A DNA stretch of 64,000 nt from Paenibacillus terrigena DSM 21567 (GTDB lineage: Bacteria; Bacillota; Bacilli; Paenibacillales; Paenibacillaceae): contig NZ_KB895415.1 of the NCBI RefSeq assembly GCF_000374845.1, forward strand, positions 472,912-536,911, written 5' to 3'. How positions within the stretch are numbered: the first letter of the stretch is position 1; every line of letters starts with the position of its first letter. This document shows positions 1 through 6,928 of this stretch, in pieces. Position numbers and translations under genes: made by a program. The notes below the pieces were generated by a model. That model was not told the origin of the DNA. It did no database searches and was given only the letters and a program-made list of their open reading frames with translations.

Positions 1-777
1 CAAAGACACATGGATATCCGGTTGACTTAAGCTGAAGCGCATGCCCGGCTCGATCAATCCTTTCGACTCCGTTTTGCGAAGAAAACTTAATTTCTCCAGA
101 CGCTCTTTGGCTCTGTCCAGTATCTCCTGCTCCAGAAACGGAGCCGGCGAATCCGCAAGAATCCCCATGCCGAGCACACTGCCATTGATGACGCCAAGAC
201 CCATCTCCTTCGCGAGCGGCAAGATTTCATCTTTGGCCGTATGATCAGCCAGCATATAGCGCGCATAGAATTGAATCGCATCAAAGCGTTCGGTCTTCAT
301 ATATCTCATCATCAATGGTAAAACCCGCGTACTCACGCCGATATAACGGATCTTCCCATCCTGCCGCAGCTTCTCTAATGCAGGGAGCGTCTCGTTGATG
401 ACAAGATCATAAGGCTGCGTCTCCACGTCGTGAATCTGCAGAAGATCGATCCAATCCGTTTGCAGTCGCTGCAAGCTGTCCTCCACCGACTGGATGGTGC
501 TCTTATAATCGTAGGTCAAGTCTGATCTGATCGCTTTGGTCGTCAGCACAACCTTATCTCTGCGGCCGACAAGTGCTTGACCAATTCGGCGCTCCGATTC
601 GCCGAACCCATACTTCGGAGCCGTGTCGATGAAGTTGATGCCGGCATCGAGTGCCTCGTGAATCATTCGCTGCACCTCATCTTCATCCGTCTTGCCGAAA
701 TCGCCTGCAAGCGGCGCCCCGCCTAAGCCAAGCTTGGATACTTTCAGTCCTGTCTTGCCGAAAATCGTATATTCCAT
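1..777 (-). CDS. Aldo/keto reductase, 3' end cut by window edge
   Basis: Cytosolic NAD(P)-dependent oxidoreductase of the aldo/keto reductase superfamily. 259 codons are readable from the ATG at 777 and the frame is still open at base 1, so the C-terminus is missing. An AAGGAG ribosome binding site precedes the ATG. The catalytic tetrad is visible: Asp51 (FIDTAPKYG), Tyr56, Lys81 (TTKA) and His116 (LLQIHD). The N-terminal GLGGAPLAG stretch resembles the D-threo-aldose/L-fucose and L-galactose dehydrogenase branch (family knowledge), but the substrate cannot be read from sequence. It lies 44 bp downstream of the GH35 gene on the same strand, probably in one operon, which fits oxidation of a released sugar such as galactose or fucose (inference). 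Confidence 0.85.
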   Translation of the reverse strand, partial: MEYTIFGKTGLKVSKLGLGGAPLAGDFGKTDEDEVQRMIHEALDAGINFIDTAPKYGFGESERRIGQALVGRRDKVVLTTKAIRSDLTYDYKSTIQSVEDSLQRLQTDWIDLLQIHDVETQPYDLVINETLPALEKLRQDGKIRYIGVSTRVLPLMMRYMKTERFDAIQFYARYMLADHTAKDEILPLAKEMGLGVINGSVLGMGILADSPAPFLEQEILDRAKERLEKLSFLRKTESKGLIEPGMRFSLSQPDIHVSL

Positions 778-821
778 CGTCTTTACTCCTTCTTCGATCC
801 AAATTTATTCCTTCAACCGAA

Positions 822-2588
822 TTAACCCAACTCGGCATGATCCTGAAGCGTTGCAACCTTGTTCTCCGTCCCATGCAGTTCGAAAAGTACCAGCTCATTT
901 TCCCCTTCGCGAAGCAGCGGAGCAGGAATGTACAACGTTTGCTGGGGACCGATTTCCCAGTAACGTCCAAGATTAAACCCATTGATGAATGCGACGCCTT
1001 TCTTCCAGCCTTCCATCTTCAGAAACGTATCGCATGCTTCGTCAATTTGAAAAGTTCCTCTATAAAACGTCGGTGTACAAAGATCCTGCTTTTGCGCATC
1101 CGTATATTTCAGAGCAGCTAAGTCATCGAGCGGAAGCGTATGGATCGTCCAATGGTAGAGGAACTGCATCCCCAGACGAACGCCTTCTGTAATTCCTTTC
1201 GGATCTTTCATCCCGTAGCCGTAATTAATCCGTCCTTGATTTTCGACCAAAATGCTTAAGGTCGCGCCTTCGGGTGGAATGTCCAGCACAATATCGCGCT
1301 CCGTTGCGTCTGGTCTCACATCGTGCGTATTACGTTCGATAACGCCTTGATACACGCCGTCCAGGAATACGAGTGCACGATCTCGCACCTGTTGAATCGC
1401 AAGTTTCGCTTGGGATACAGGCCCTGGGATCGAAGTCGTGTACAGGATAAACCCATAATTTTGATCGAGCCGCTCCATCGGTTCTGGACATACGCTGTGA
1501 ATCGGCGTTGATAACGTAGCGAGCGAGTCGAATAAGCGCGCATGCTCCGTTAATCGGACTTCGCCGTAATGCTTCTTCGGTGGCGAGGACGGTAATACGA
1601 TATCTTCAACTTCTGTATATTTCGAGAGTACGCTCTGAACCGCCCAATATTTATCCGTTAAGTCACCAGATTCACTTAGCAATACGTCATAATCGTAGCT
1701 GGTTACCGTCGGCTCATATTTGCCCAAATCGTTCGCACCGTTATAAAATCCGAAATTCGTTCCCCCATGGAACATATAAAAATTCACCGATGCGCCCATG
1801 GCCAGCATGCTGTCCAGCACCTCAGCAACATCTTTGCTGTCCCGAACGTGGTGTGGTTTGCCCCAATGGTCAAACCATCCGTTCCAAAATTCCATACAGA
1901 CGATCGGCTTGTCCGGTTGATACTCCGTCAGCTTACCGAACGCCTCATCCGGCCGCGATCCGAAGTTGACGGTGGCCAAAACCTCCGGAAGGAGCGTGCC
2001 GCCTTGCAAATTGCTGTCCGTGTATCCGTCAGAAGTGAACAGTAGAACATCAATTCCGCGCTCCACCATCGCCTGCTTCAAATACTTCAAATAGTTCTTA
2101 TCGTTGCCATAGCTTCCGTATTCATTTTCGATTTGCATCGCCATAATCGGTCCGCCATTCGTGTTAAGCAGCGGAACCAACTTAGGCAATAGCACGTCAT
2201 AATAAGCGTCGATTTTGTTCAAAAAAGGTTGATAAGAACAGCGAAGCCGCATGTTGTCTTCCTTCAGCAGCCACGCCGGCAGCCCGCCGAATTCCCACTC
2301 TGCGCAAATATACGGGCTCGGTCTTACGATGACATGAAGGTCGAGCTCTCCCGCAATCTGAATAAATCGTTCGAGATCTGCAATTCCCTCAAAGTTAAAT
2401 TGACCTTCTTTAGGCTCATGCAAATTCCACGGTACATACGTTTCAACCGTATTGAACCCGCAAGCCTTTAATTTGAGAAGCCGGTCCCGCCAATATGCTG
2501 GGACGATTCGATAATAATGCAAAGCCCCTGATAAGATTCGAATGGGATTCCCGTTAAATAAAAATTGTCGTCCATCCATTGTAAGCAT
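822..2588 (-). CDS. GH35 beta-galactosidase, cytosolic
   Basis: 588-residue glycoside hydrolase of family 35, expected to remove terminal beta-linked galactose with retention. The N-terminal TIM barrel contains the acid/base motif IENEYG (Glu156) and the nucleophile motif MEFWNGW (Glu233), matching family positions; the C-terminal half holds the usual beta-sandwich domains, ending near 588 as for short bacterial GH35 enzymes. I start at the ATG at 2588 because AAAGGAGG sits nine bases upstream; the frame stays open further upstream but without a better start. No signal peptide, so it acts on imported oligosaccharides. The downstream aldo/keto reductase is probably co-transcribed. A weak copy of the regulatory element found before the secreted glycosidase genes lies at 2912-2935. 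Confidence 0.92.
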   Translation of the reverse strand: MLTMDGRQFLFNGNPIRILSGALHYYRIVPAYWRDRLLKLKACGFNTVETYVPWNLHEPKEGQFNFEGIADLERFIQIAGELDLHVIVRPSPYICAEWEFGGLPAWLLKEDNMRLRCSYQPFLNKIDAYYDVLLPKLVPLLNTNGGPIMAMQIENEYGSYGNDKNYLKYLKQAMVERGIDVLLFTSDGYTDSNLQGGTLLPEVLATVNFGSRPDEAFGKLTEYQPDKPIVCMEFWNGWFDHWGKPHHVRDSKDVAEVLDSMLAMGASVNFYMFHGGTNFGFYNGANDLGKYEPTVTSYDYDVLLSESGDLTDKYWAVQSVLSKYTEVEDIVLPSSPPKKHYGEVRLTEHARLFDSLATLSTPIHSVCPEPMERLDQNYGFILYTTSIPGPVSQAKLAIQQVRDRALVFLDGVYQGVIERNTHDVRPDATERDIVLDIPPEGATLSILVENQGRINYGYGMKDPKGITEGVRLGMQFLYHWTIHTLPLDDLAALKYTDAQKQDLCTPTFYRGTFQIDEACDTFLKMEGWKKGVAFINGFNLGRYWEIGPQQTLYIPAPLLREGENELVLFELHGTENKVATLQDHAELG

Positions 2589-2625
2589 GTGTTCATGCCT
2601 CCTTTTTTTTATGAGAGAACTTGGT

Positions 2626-2835
2626 CTACACCCGCAACACGACTCCCACCCAGTCATCTCGCTCCAAATACATGCGAGGCGCATTCGGGCTGGAAGTCTC
2701 CGAATTCCTCCAGTTCCCTCTCACGAAGCTGTGTGATTGATGACGATGCACCACATTTTCGGTATGTTGAATAGCTATCAGCCTGCCGATTTCGCCGGCT
2801 GTCAGCAGAAGTACCTCCTGAAATATGAATTTCAT
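2626..2835 (-). other. Doubtful 69-codon ORF before GH35
   Basis: An open frame runs from an ATG at 2835 to TAG at 2626, ending about 40 bp before the GH35 start. The ATG itself has no ribosome binding site. A good one (CAGGAGGT) lies inside the frame, but it is followed by CTG rather than a normal start codon. The product (ending ERDDWVGVVLRV) matches no family I recognise. It may be a remnant of a larger gene or a leader segment; it may also be chance. Confidence 0.2.
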
Positions 2836-2911
2836 ATTGCGTATATTACTTCGCCCCTATCATAAGTCGAATTTCATTCGTCTGAAACAACAAAATATGA
2901 AAAAACAACAG

Positions 2912-2935
2912 ATCTTTAGGAAAATGCACTCTTCA
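2912..2935 (-). promoter_or_regulatory. Weak copy of the glycosidase regulon box (copy F)
   Basis: On the minus strand this reads GAAGAGTGCATTTTCC followed by TAAAGAT. It resembles box 1 of the five stronger copies (GAAAAGT, five bases, TTTTAAAGA) but has one extra base and several mismatches. It points toward the GH35 gene, about 325 bp upstream of its start. No clear second box or -10 follows. Confidence 0.35.
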
Positions 2936-2991
2936 AAAAGTTAATATATCTCTAAAAAATGTAGCTTTTCGAGCATAGAACAAAAAAAACA

Positions 2992-3200
2992 ACCACCAGG
3001 TCATACCCCGGTCAAGTAGACATATGAAAATAGCTAAGCTCCCAACGCGTCCGACAATTGCCAAGCGACAATAAAATATCCCCTCCAAGTGTCACTCAAA
3101 CTCCCATCACAACCTGAAGGTTTTTTTGAGTGTCTACTTAAAGGGGATAATACCATTTTCATCGGTTAAACCTAGGGGTTTTTCCAATGTCTATTCTAAG
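2992..3200. repeat. Inverted-repeat sequences, possible IS or MITE remnant
   Basis: TGTCTACTT occurs in inverted orientation at 3014-3022 (as AAGTAGACA) and at 3131-3139; both copies extend into similar G-rich blocks (GACCGGGGTATGACC on the minus strand, AAAGGGGATAATACC on the plus). A third degenerate copy, TGTCTATTCTAAGGG, is at 3188-3202. In addition, 3076-3099 and about 3123-3150 form an imperfect 24-bp inverted repeat (TATCCCCT...CACTCAAA) around AACCTGAAGGTT. No transposase fragment accompanies them. Such ends are typical of transposable elements, but this is inference. Confidence 0.35.
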
Positions 3201-3220
3201 GGCTGCACTTCAAACGATTA

Positions 3221-4780
3221 TTATTTGGTTTGTTTCCAAGCATCGATTTGCTTCTGCTCTTCAGCGATAATTTTGTCGCTACCGGCTTTTTTCAGCTTGT
3301 CGATAAATTCCGGCAACAATTTATCAGGGTCAACAGAGCCTGTCTCCAAGAGTGCAATATACTGCGCGGTCACGGTGCCTACTTGAGCGATCTCACTCTT
3401 CACCGGTGCTGGATCGAAGCTGAAGCCGAGCAATGGCGACGGCGTGGAGCTTTCGTTCATCTTCTTCGTTGCTTCCGCAGTGCCAGGGACGGAGCCTTTT
3501 TGTGGATACGCGTTCAATGCATTTCCTACTTCCCATTCAAATCCAGGGGCATAGCCACCATCATTCATGATCTCAATCGTATTGTTATCATCGATTTTCT
3601 TATAGTGTTTGCCTTCGATACCGTAAGCTAATAGGTTGTAGAGCTCCTTGTCCTTAAACAGCAAGTCTAGCAACATAACAGCACGTTCCGGATTTTTCGA
3701 TGTCGCACTAATCCCAGTCATGGTCGCAATAATCGAACTCGTCAACAGGGTAGGCTGAGTAAGTCTAACGTTATAAACCGGGTTCTGAGCAGCGTCAAGT
3801 GGTGCTTCCCCTTCCATTACCGGCCCGAAGTTCCCTGCATTCATGCTGGCTGTTTTGCCGGCTTTCCGATCTGCTTGTACATCCTTGAGCGTCGCCGCGT
3901 CTTTGCGGATATACCCTTTTTTATACCAATCCGTCATCATTGTAACGAACGATTTATATTCTTCAGACTCAAATTGGTTAACTACCTGTAAGGAAGTATC
4001 CGTTAACTTAATAACCCCCGGAATGTTGCGTCCTGCAACCTCATCAAGTCCATAATAAACAAGATTTTTGCCGAACTCCCCGTTGTATTCATTCTCATAA
4101 GGGACCATACCCGGATTATTTTTCTTCACTTGCTCTAGGAAAGGCGCAAGATCTTCAAGCTTTTTGATGCTCTCAGGTTTGACCCCAAATTTATCAGCCA
4201 AGTCTTTGCGCATAATAATGCCATTGGTCATCGTCCAAGCTTGGTAATTCGGAATCGCATAGATTTTCCCATTCACTTTCGTCGCGTCCCAGCCCATTTT
4301 AGGGAGCGTTTCCAAAATGGTTGGCGCATATTTCTCTAGAAGGTCATCGAGTGGGATAAATGCGCCTTTATTGACGTTCTGGTAGTAGTTGTTCGCCCAG
4401 TTCGCGGTGAACGCCAGATCGTAGTTCTCATCAGCAGCGTTCACAACCTGCATTTTCTGATCGTACGCACCCCAATCGACGATCTTCAGATGCAGCGTCA
4501 CATTCAGCTTTTCTTTCAGAATCTTGTTCATTTCTGCTTCTACTGAAGCAACATCCGATTGTGGTGAAGTGTCAAGATACCATGTCAAATCTACTGGCTC
4601 TAGCTTGGCTGGATCTGTTGCAGCTGGTTCTGTTTGAGCTGATTCCTGAGTCGTCGCATTCTGTTGAGTAGCATCGGCCGATTTTTCGTCTTTTGCCCCG
4701 CACCCAATTAAGCTTCCTGAGAACATAAGACATACGGCGAGTACGGATACTACGGATTTCACTCTCTTTGTCTGTTCCAT
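3221..4780 (-). CDS. CUT1 sugar ABC importer, lipoprotein substrate-binding protein
   Basis: 519-residue extracellular solute-binding lipoprotein, the last gene of importer 1. A signal peptide ends in the lipobox LIGC, with Cys27 as the lipidation site, followed by an Asp/Glu/Gln/Thr-rich linker. The rest is a family-1 type binding fold with the C-terminal DUF3502-like region found in LplA-type proteins (family knowledge). It lies 75 bp downstream of two LplC/LplB-like permease genes on the same strand, so the three form one importer. No ATPase gene is nearby; CUT1 importers of this group often share a multitask MsmX-type ATPase encoded elsewhere. The start has a GGGAGG site. Substrate unknown. 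A paralogue is at 40069-41658. Confidence 0.9.
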   Translation of the reverse strand: MEQTKRVKSVVSVLAVCLMFSGSLIGCGAKDEKSADATQQNATTQESAQTEPAATDPAKLEPVDLTWYLDTSPQSDVASVEAEMNKILKEKLNVTLHLKIVDWGAYDQKMQVVNAADENYDLAFTANWANNYYQNVNKGAFIPLDDLLEKYAPTILETLPKMGWDATKVNGKIYAIPNYQAWTMTNGIIMRKDLADKFGVKPESIKKLEDLAPFLEQVKKNNPGMVPYENEYNGEFGKNLVYYGLDEVAGRNIPGVIKLTDTSLQVVNQFESEEYKSFVTMMTDWYKKGYIRKDAATLKDVQADRKAGKTASMNAGNFGPVMEGEAPLDAAQNPVYNVRLTQPTLLTSSIIATMTGISATSKNPERAVMLLDLLFKDKELYNLLAYGIEGKHYKKIDDNNTIEIMNDGGYAPGFEWEVGNALNAYPQKGSVPGTAEATKKMNESSTPSPLLGFSFDPAPVKSEIAQVGTVTAQYIALLETGSVDPDKLLPEFIDKLKKAGSDKIIAEEQKQIDAWKQTK

Positions 4781-4855
4781 GAAACAACCTCCCTCATGAT
4801 TCTAGTGATTTATTTATTGTATATCGGCATGAAGCCGTTACAACCAACAGAATAA

Positions 4856-5743
4856 TTACTCTTTCACGGCGCCTACGGTCAAACCTTTCACGAAATACTT
4901 CTGGAAGAATGGGAATACGACGAGAATCGGACCCGCGGCCATTACGGCAATCGCCATCCGCGCCGTTTCATTCGGAAACTGGCTAATATCGATATTCACC
5001 GTACCTGGCCTAATACTGCTCGACAAATATTGAATATTATTCATAATCCGGTAGAGCATGTATTGCAGAGGAATGAGCTTCTCATTATCGATATACAACA
5101 TCGCGAGCCACCAGTCGTTCCAATAGACGAATGCGATGAATAACCCTACAGTGGCCATGGCTGGTTTGGCAATCGGTAAGACGATTTGCCAGAAGATTCT
5201 CCACTCTTTCGCGCCGTCGATCTTGGCCGACTCGATCAGTGCGAGCGGAATTTCGGATAAGAACCCTTTCATCAATAGGACGTGCCACGGCATAATAACA
5301 TACGGTAAGATCAGCGCAAAGATGGAATCGCCGATGAACAAATATTTTTTAATTAAGATGTACCATGGCACAAGACCGCCGTTGAATAGAAGGGTAAAAA
5401 ATATGAAGAACGATAATTTATTGGCGCCGCGGAAATCTTTGCGGGACAGCACGTAAGCGAGCATGGCCGTAATCAGTAGGCTCAAGACCGTTCCGAGCAC
5501 GGTCACCGTCACCGATACGGTATAACCGGTGATCAGTTGATCCGGGCTTTTTAATAGATATTTGTATGCAAACGTCGTAAACGTTTTGGGAATCAAGCGA
5601 TAACCGTCCACTGCAAGATCCGACTCGGTTGAAAATGAAATGGAAATGACATAGACAAGCGGGATCAGGCAGAAAACAGAAAAGATGATAAACCACAAAT
5701 GAATCAGCCATCTGGACAACGATTGTTTCCTAAAAAAATTCAT
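4856..5743 (-). CDS. CUT1 sugar ABC importer permease, LplC/YtcP-like
   Basis: 295-residue inner-membrane permease with about six transmembrane helices. The ATPase-contacting EAA loop is visible as ESAKIDGAKEWRIFWQIVLP at about residues 185-205. It ends in the GLTVGAVKE tail typical of LplC-like proteins. It follows the other permease gene by 21 bp and precedes the lipoprotein gene, forming one importer. A MetI/MalG-type fold is expected (family knowledge). The paralogue at 41885-42784 has the same tail and loop. Confidence 0.92.
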   Translation of the reverse strand: MNFFRKQSLSRWLIHLWFIIFSVFCLIPLVYVISISFSTESDLAVDGYRLIPKTFTTFAYKYLLKSPDQLITGYTVSVTVTVLGTVLSLLITAMLAYVLSRKDFRGANKLSFFIFFTLLFNGGLVPWYILIKKYLFIGDSIFALILPYVIMPWHVLLMKGFLSEIPLALIESAKIDGAKEWRIFWQIVLPIAKPAMATVGLFIAFVYWNDWWLAMLYIDNEKLIPLQYMLYRIMNNIQYLSSSIRPGTVNIDISQFPNETARMAIAVMAAGPILVVFPFFQKYFVKGLTVGAVKE

Positions 5744-5764
5744 AGTTTCCTCCCCCCATTCTCT

Positions 5765-6736
5765 CTAGAAAATCGCATTATCTTTGTTGAATCTGCGAAC
5801 GATATAGTTCACGGTCACGACTAATACAAAACCGACTAAAGATTGATAGAGTCCGATAGCTGTGGCCATACTGGTATCACCTGACACACGTAACGCTCGG
5901 AATACATAAGTATCAATAACATCCGTCGTGGCATACAACGCGCCGGAGTCCGCCGTCAGGAAGTAGAACATCCCGAAATCGGAGTAGAATATTTTCCCAA
6001 CCTGTAATAAGGTAATCAAGGTAATTAACGGCGATAGCAGTGGAATCGAGATGCTGCGCACCTGCTGCCATTTGCTCGCACCATCAATCGATGCAGCCTC
6101 ATAGAGGCTTTTGTCGATACTCATAAGTCCCGTATAAAAGATGAGCGTGGAATATCCAACATTTTTCCATAAGTAAGCGAGACTTAAGATGACAGGCCAA
6201 TACTTCGCTTCCATATACCAGTTGACCTCGTGAAATCCGAACTGTGTGAGCAGCTGATTAATAACACCCATCTGGGGGTTCAGCAATGCGTACGTGACAT
6301 AACTGACAACAACCCAGGATAAGAAATAAGGGAAAAACAGTGTCGTCTGAAATAACTTGACGGCCCTTCGACTGAGTTCAAAGAGCATGAGCGCAAACGC
6401 GATGGCAACCACATTCGTTAATAGAATGAATATGAAATTGAGAAAGATGGTGTTCCGCGTCACTTGCCATGCGGCATCGGAGGTGAAGAAGAATTTAAAG
6501 TTATCCAGTCCGACCCAATCGCTGCCCCAAATCCCTTTCCTAAAGTTAAAATCTTTGAAGGCAAGCACCAAGCCTAACATCGGCGCATAATTAAATATGA
6601 GGACGAATAGTAATCCCGGAGCTGCCAGAGCCAGTAATCCCTTATGACGCAGAAATTCGCGCCAGAATGTATTTTTTTTCTTCACATTCATATTTGCAAG
6701 AGGCTGACTATTGTGAATTTTTGTTTGATAAGACAT
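5765..6736 (-). CDS. CUT1 sugar ABC importer permease, LplB-like
   Basis: 323-residue inner-membrane permease, first gene of the importer-1 operon. It has an N-terminal cytoplasmic segment, an early GLLFVLIFNYAPMLG helix, and the EAA loop YEAASIDGASKWQQVRSISI that docks on the ATPase. It pairs with the LplC-like permease 21 bp downstream. The start is preceded by AAAGGAGG. Upstream, a GTCCC direct repeat 21 bp apart and a TATGAT hexamer suggest an AraC-activated promoter. The upstream AraC sensor gene is separated from it by a strong terminator, so the operon is probably transcribed on its own. Confidence 0.92.
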   Translation of the reverse strand: MSYQTKIHNSQPLANMNVKKKNTFWREFLRHKGLLALAAPGLLFVLIFNYAPMLGLVLAFKDFNFRKGIWGSDWVGLDNFKFFFTSDAAWQVTRNTIFLNFIFILLTNVVAIAFALMLFELSRRAVKLFQTTLFFPYFLSWVVVSYVTYALLNPQMGVINQLLTQFGFHEVNWYMEAKYWPVILSLAYLWKNVGYSTLIFYTGLMSIDKSLYEAASIDGASKWQQVRSISIPLLSPLITLITLLQVGKIFYSDFGMFYFLTADSGALYATTDVIDTYVFRALRVSGDTSMATAIGLYQSLVGFVLVVTVNYIVRRFNKDNAIF

Positions 6737-6792
6737 CGCTTGACCTCCTTTTCCTAACTACTTCCCTGTTGGACTCATCTTCCATGCAACAC

Positions 6793-6836
6793 ATCATAAC
6801 TTCCGCAACTGGGACAATCCTAGTGTAAATCGGGAC
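6793..6836 (-). promoter_or_regulatory. Candidate AraC-type promoter for importer 1
   Basis: On the minus strand, GTCCCGATT starts at 6836 and GTCCCAGTT at 6815: a direct repeat with exactly 21-bp spacing, the two-turn arrangement usual for AraC-family sites. TATGAT (6793-6798) follows 12 bp after the second box as a candidate -10, with no good -35, as expected for an activator-dependent promoter. The site lies directly upstream of the importer-1 permease operon. Confidence 0.5.
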
Positions 6837-6860
6837 TTTTATAGCATTTTCCACTGTAAA

Positions 6861-6909
6861 AACAGGCACTTTACTGTACTTGTCGCTAAAGTACAGTAAA
6901 GTGCCTGTT
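6861..6909 (-). terminator. Terminator of the importer-1 AraC sensor gene
   Basis: A perfect 21-bp inverted repeat (6861-6881 and 6889-6909, starting AACAGGCACTTTACTG) with a seven-base loop, followed by TTTTT on the minus strand. It lies 20 bp past the stop codon of the regulator and before the importer operon. The stem is unusually long for an intrinsic terminator. Confidence 0.85.
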
Positions 6910-6928
6910 ATAAATTAGTTCTATTTAC

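Larger units (their letters stand above)
2589..3220. other. Non-coding gap with inverted repeats and no clear gene
   Basis: Mostly intergenic. It holds the GH35 ribosome binding site, a 59-69 codon open frame of unknown status (2626-2835), a 17-bp palindrome at 2822-2838 (AATATGAA, T, TTCATATT), a weak copy of the glycosidase regulatory element (2912-2935), and inverted-repeat sequences at about 2992-3200 that look like insertion-element debris. AT-rich stretches occur at 2840-2990. No tRNA or other gene recognised. Confidence 0.5.

Noticed and set aside
2586..2684. Longer GH35 start at 2684
   Set aside because: The extra 32 residues are Cys-rich and unlike the family; AAAGGAGG directly precedes the ATG at 2588.
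3100..3145. Intrinsic terminator after the importer-1 lipoprotein gene
   Set aside because: The ACTCAAA/TTTGAGT hairpin has a T-run only on the plus strand within the stem; on the minus strand none follows, so it cannot be confidently called a terminator of that gene.
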